64,000 bases of DNA from Rhipicephalus microplus. Lineage: Eukaryota; Arthropoda; Arachnida; Ixodida; Ixodidae. How positions within the stretch are numbered: position 1 is the first letter of the stretch; each line of letters begins with the position of its first letter. A program made the position numbers and the translations under genes. The notes under the pieces were generated by a model that did not search any database, had not been told where the DNA came from, and saw nothing but the letters and a program-made list of their open reading frames with translations. The stretch is from the NCBI RefSeq assembly GCF_043290135.1, contig NC_134710.1, positions 11,175,321 to 11,239,320 of the forward strand, read 5' to 3'. Below are positions 63,166 to 64,000 of this stretch, piece by piece.

Positions 63166-64000
63166 AAAAGGACTCAAGTTTATAGTTTCCTGTTTCACTC
63201 TGTTTTTACAAATGAGAACAGGACAAAGACACAACGGTAAAAGATGGCCCACGAGATATGTTGCTTATCATCCAAACCTCACAAACAAAAAGATTATCTG
63301 AAATGTGGCAATTTCCGAGTCTCTCGGGTCGGAGACAAAGACAACTAGCACTGAATGATGGTTTATTTCCTTCATAAAGCCACATGCCTACATAAATCTA
63401 GCAATGCTGCTAGCATTTGTGGTGACACTGAATAGTGTGATCAAATAGTCCACACACACAGTGTAATGTAGGCACATATTGCAATTCACTACATGTATTA
63501 GGTGACATCGTGTGGAATATTTCACTAAATAATGAATCCTGAGCACCAGTTACAACAAATGCGTCCCGGAATTCGCAGCAGGTATACACTGCCTCTACTT
63601 TTTAACAATATGATCTTTCAAGCACTGAAGCGCAAAAATAATCAACTCTTTCGTTACCATGCCTATTCAAATCAATCACCTGTGATCGACGCTTCGGATT
63701 GGAGATTAGCATGTAAATTTTGTTTCCCGTGCACCCAGCATTTTCTAGTAGTTAGTGCAGCCACTCAACTTTCAGAATTAATTTGAACTTGCCTGTTTGG
63801 GCAACATAGTGATTTCTGACAGATCTTTGCATGAACCATTGTGCGTGCATTGTTGGAAAACTGCACTAGGCTGGCGAACTTGACAAAAGTGCATGCCCCT
63901 CGTGATTATACAGCAGTAACATCGAAGTTATATAATGAAAGGAACCATTGCATGCCAAATATCGAATTGAAGTATCAGCTTTGCAATTCGATATTGTTTA
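63166..64000. other. Unassigned AT-rich sequence to the window end
   Basis: A weak minus-strand donor (CACAG followed by GTGATT) lies near 63673, but no conserved coding sequence precedes it. This is where further upstream exons of the MTBP-like gene could lie, yet none can be supported. Confidence 0.35.

Overview
The window is animal genomic DNA, almost certainly from a hard tick. The inference rests on element families I recognise as tick-typical: a tRNA-derived SINE of the kind called Ruka in Rhipicephalus (about 1.6 kb and 62.4-62.6 kb) and a LINE whose proteins are usually annotated simply as 'tick transposon' (three copies). No bacterial genes, rRNA genes, CRISPR arrays or operons are present. 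Roughly two thirds of the window is repeats and mobile elements.

Layout. 1-2.5 kb: AT-rich, no gene, one truncated SINE inside GTATC/GATAC-rich sequence. 2.5-11.5 kb: a 9-kb satellite of about 219 diverged 41-bp units with higher-order duplications. 11.5-13.7 kb: unclassified GC-richer sequence and a CA microsatellite. 13.7-22.6 kb: a nest in which an RTE fragment abuts LINE copy A; copy A carries a small insertion with a 9-bp duplication and is split by a complete, decayed I-like LINE (16205-21940) with a 12-bp target duplication. 23.6-27.9 kb: LINE copies C and B with a THAP zinc-finger relic between them. 27.9-32.4 kb: a decayed Ty3/Gypsy element ending in poly(A) and lacking a 5' LTR. 32.4-35.6 kb: no assignable gene. 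35.6-38.8 kb: a full-length but mutated RTE LINE that starts with a tRNA-like pol III promoter region and has a 14-bp target duplication. 39.2-43.8 kb: an apparently intact, very young Ty3/Gypsy element (single 1391-residue Gag-Pol frame, identical 139-bp LTRs, 5-bp target duplication). 55.8-61.9 kb: an older LTR element whose integrase lies upstream of its reverse-transcriptase region, interrupted by a 963-bp solo LTR. 62.4-63.2 kb: a SINE inserted into a Tc1/mariner relic.

One host gene can be pieced together. On the minus strand between 55.6 and 45.3 kb, six phase-compatible exons (852 bp, 284 codons) encode a protein resembling the C-terminal half of MTBP, the Treslin/TICRR partner in DNA replication initiation. 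Upstream exons and the terminal exon were not found with confidence. Mobile elements lie within or beside its introns, and the young Gypsy element lies just beyond the last recognised exon.

All calls come from reading the sequence and from remembered family motifs; no database search was run. Element boundaries with target-site duplications are exact to a few bases; other boundaries are approximate.
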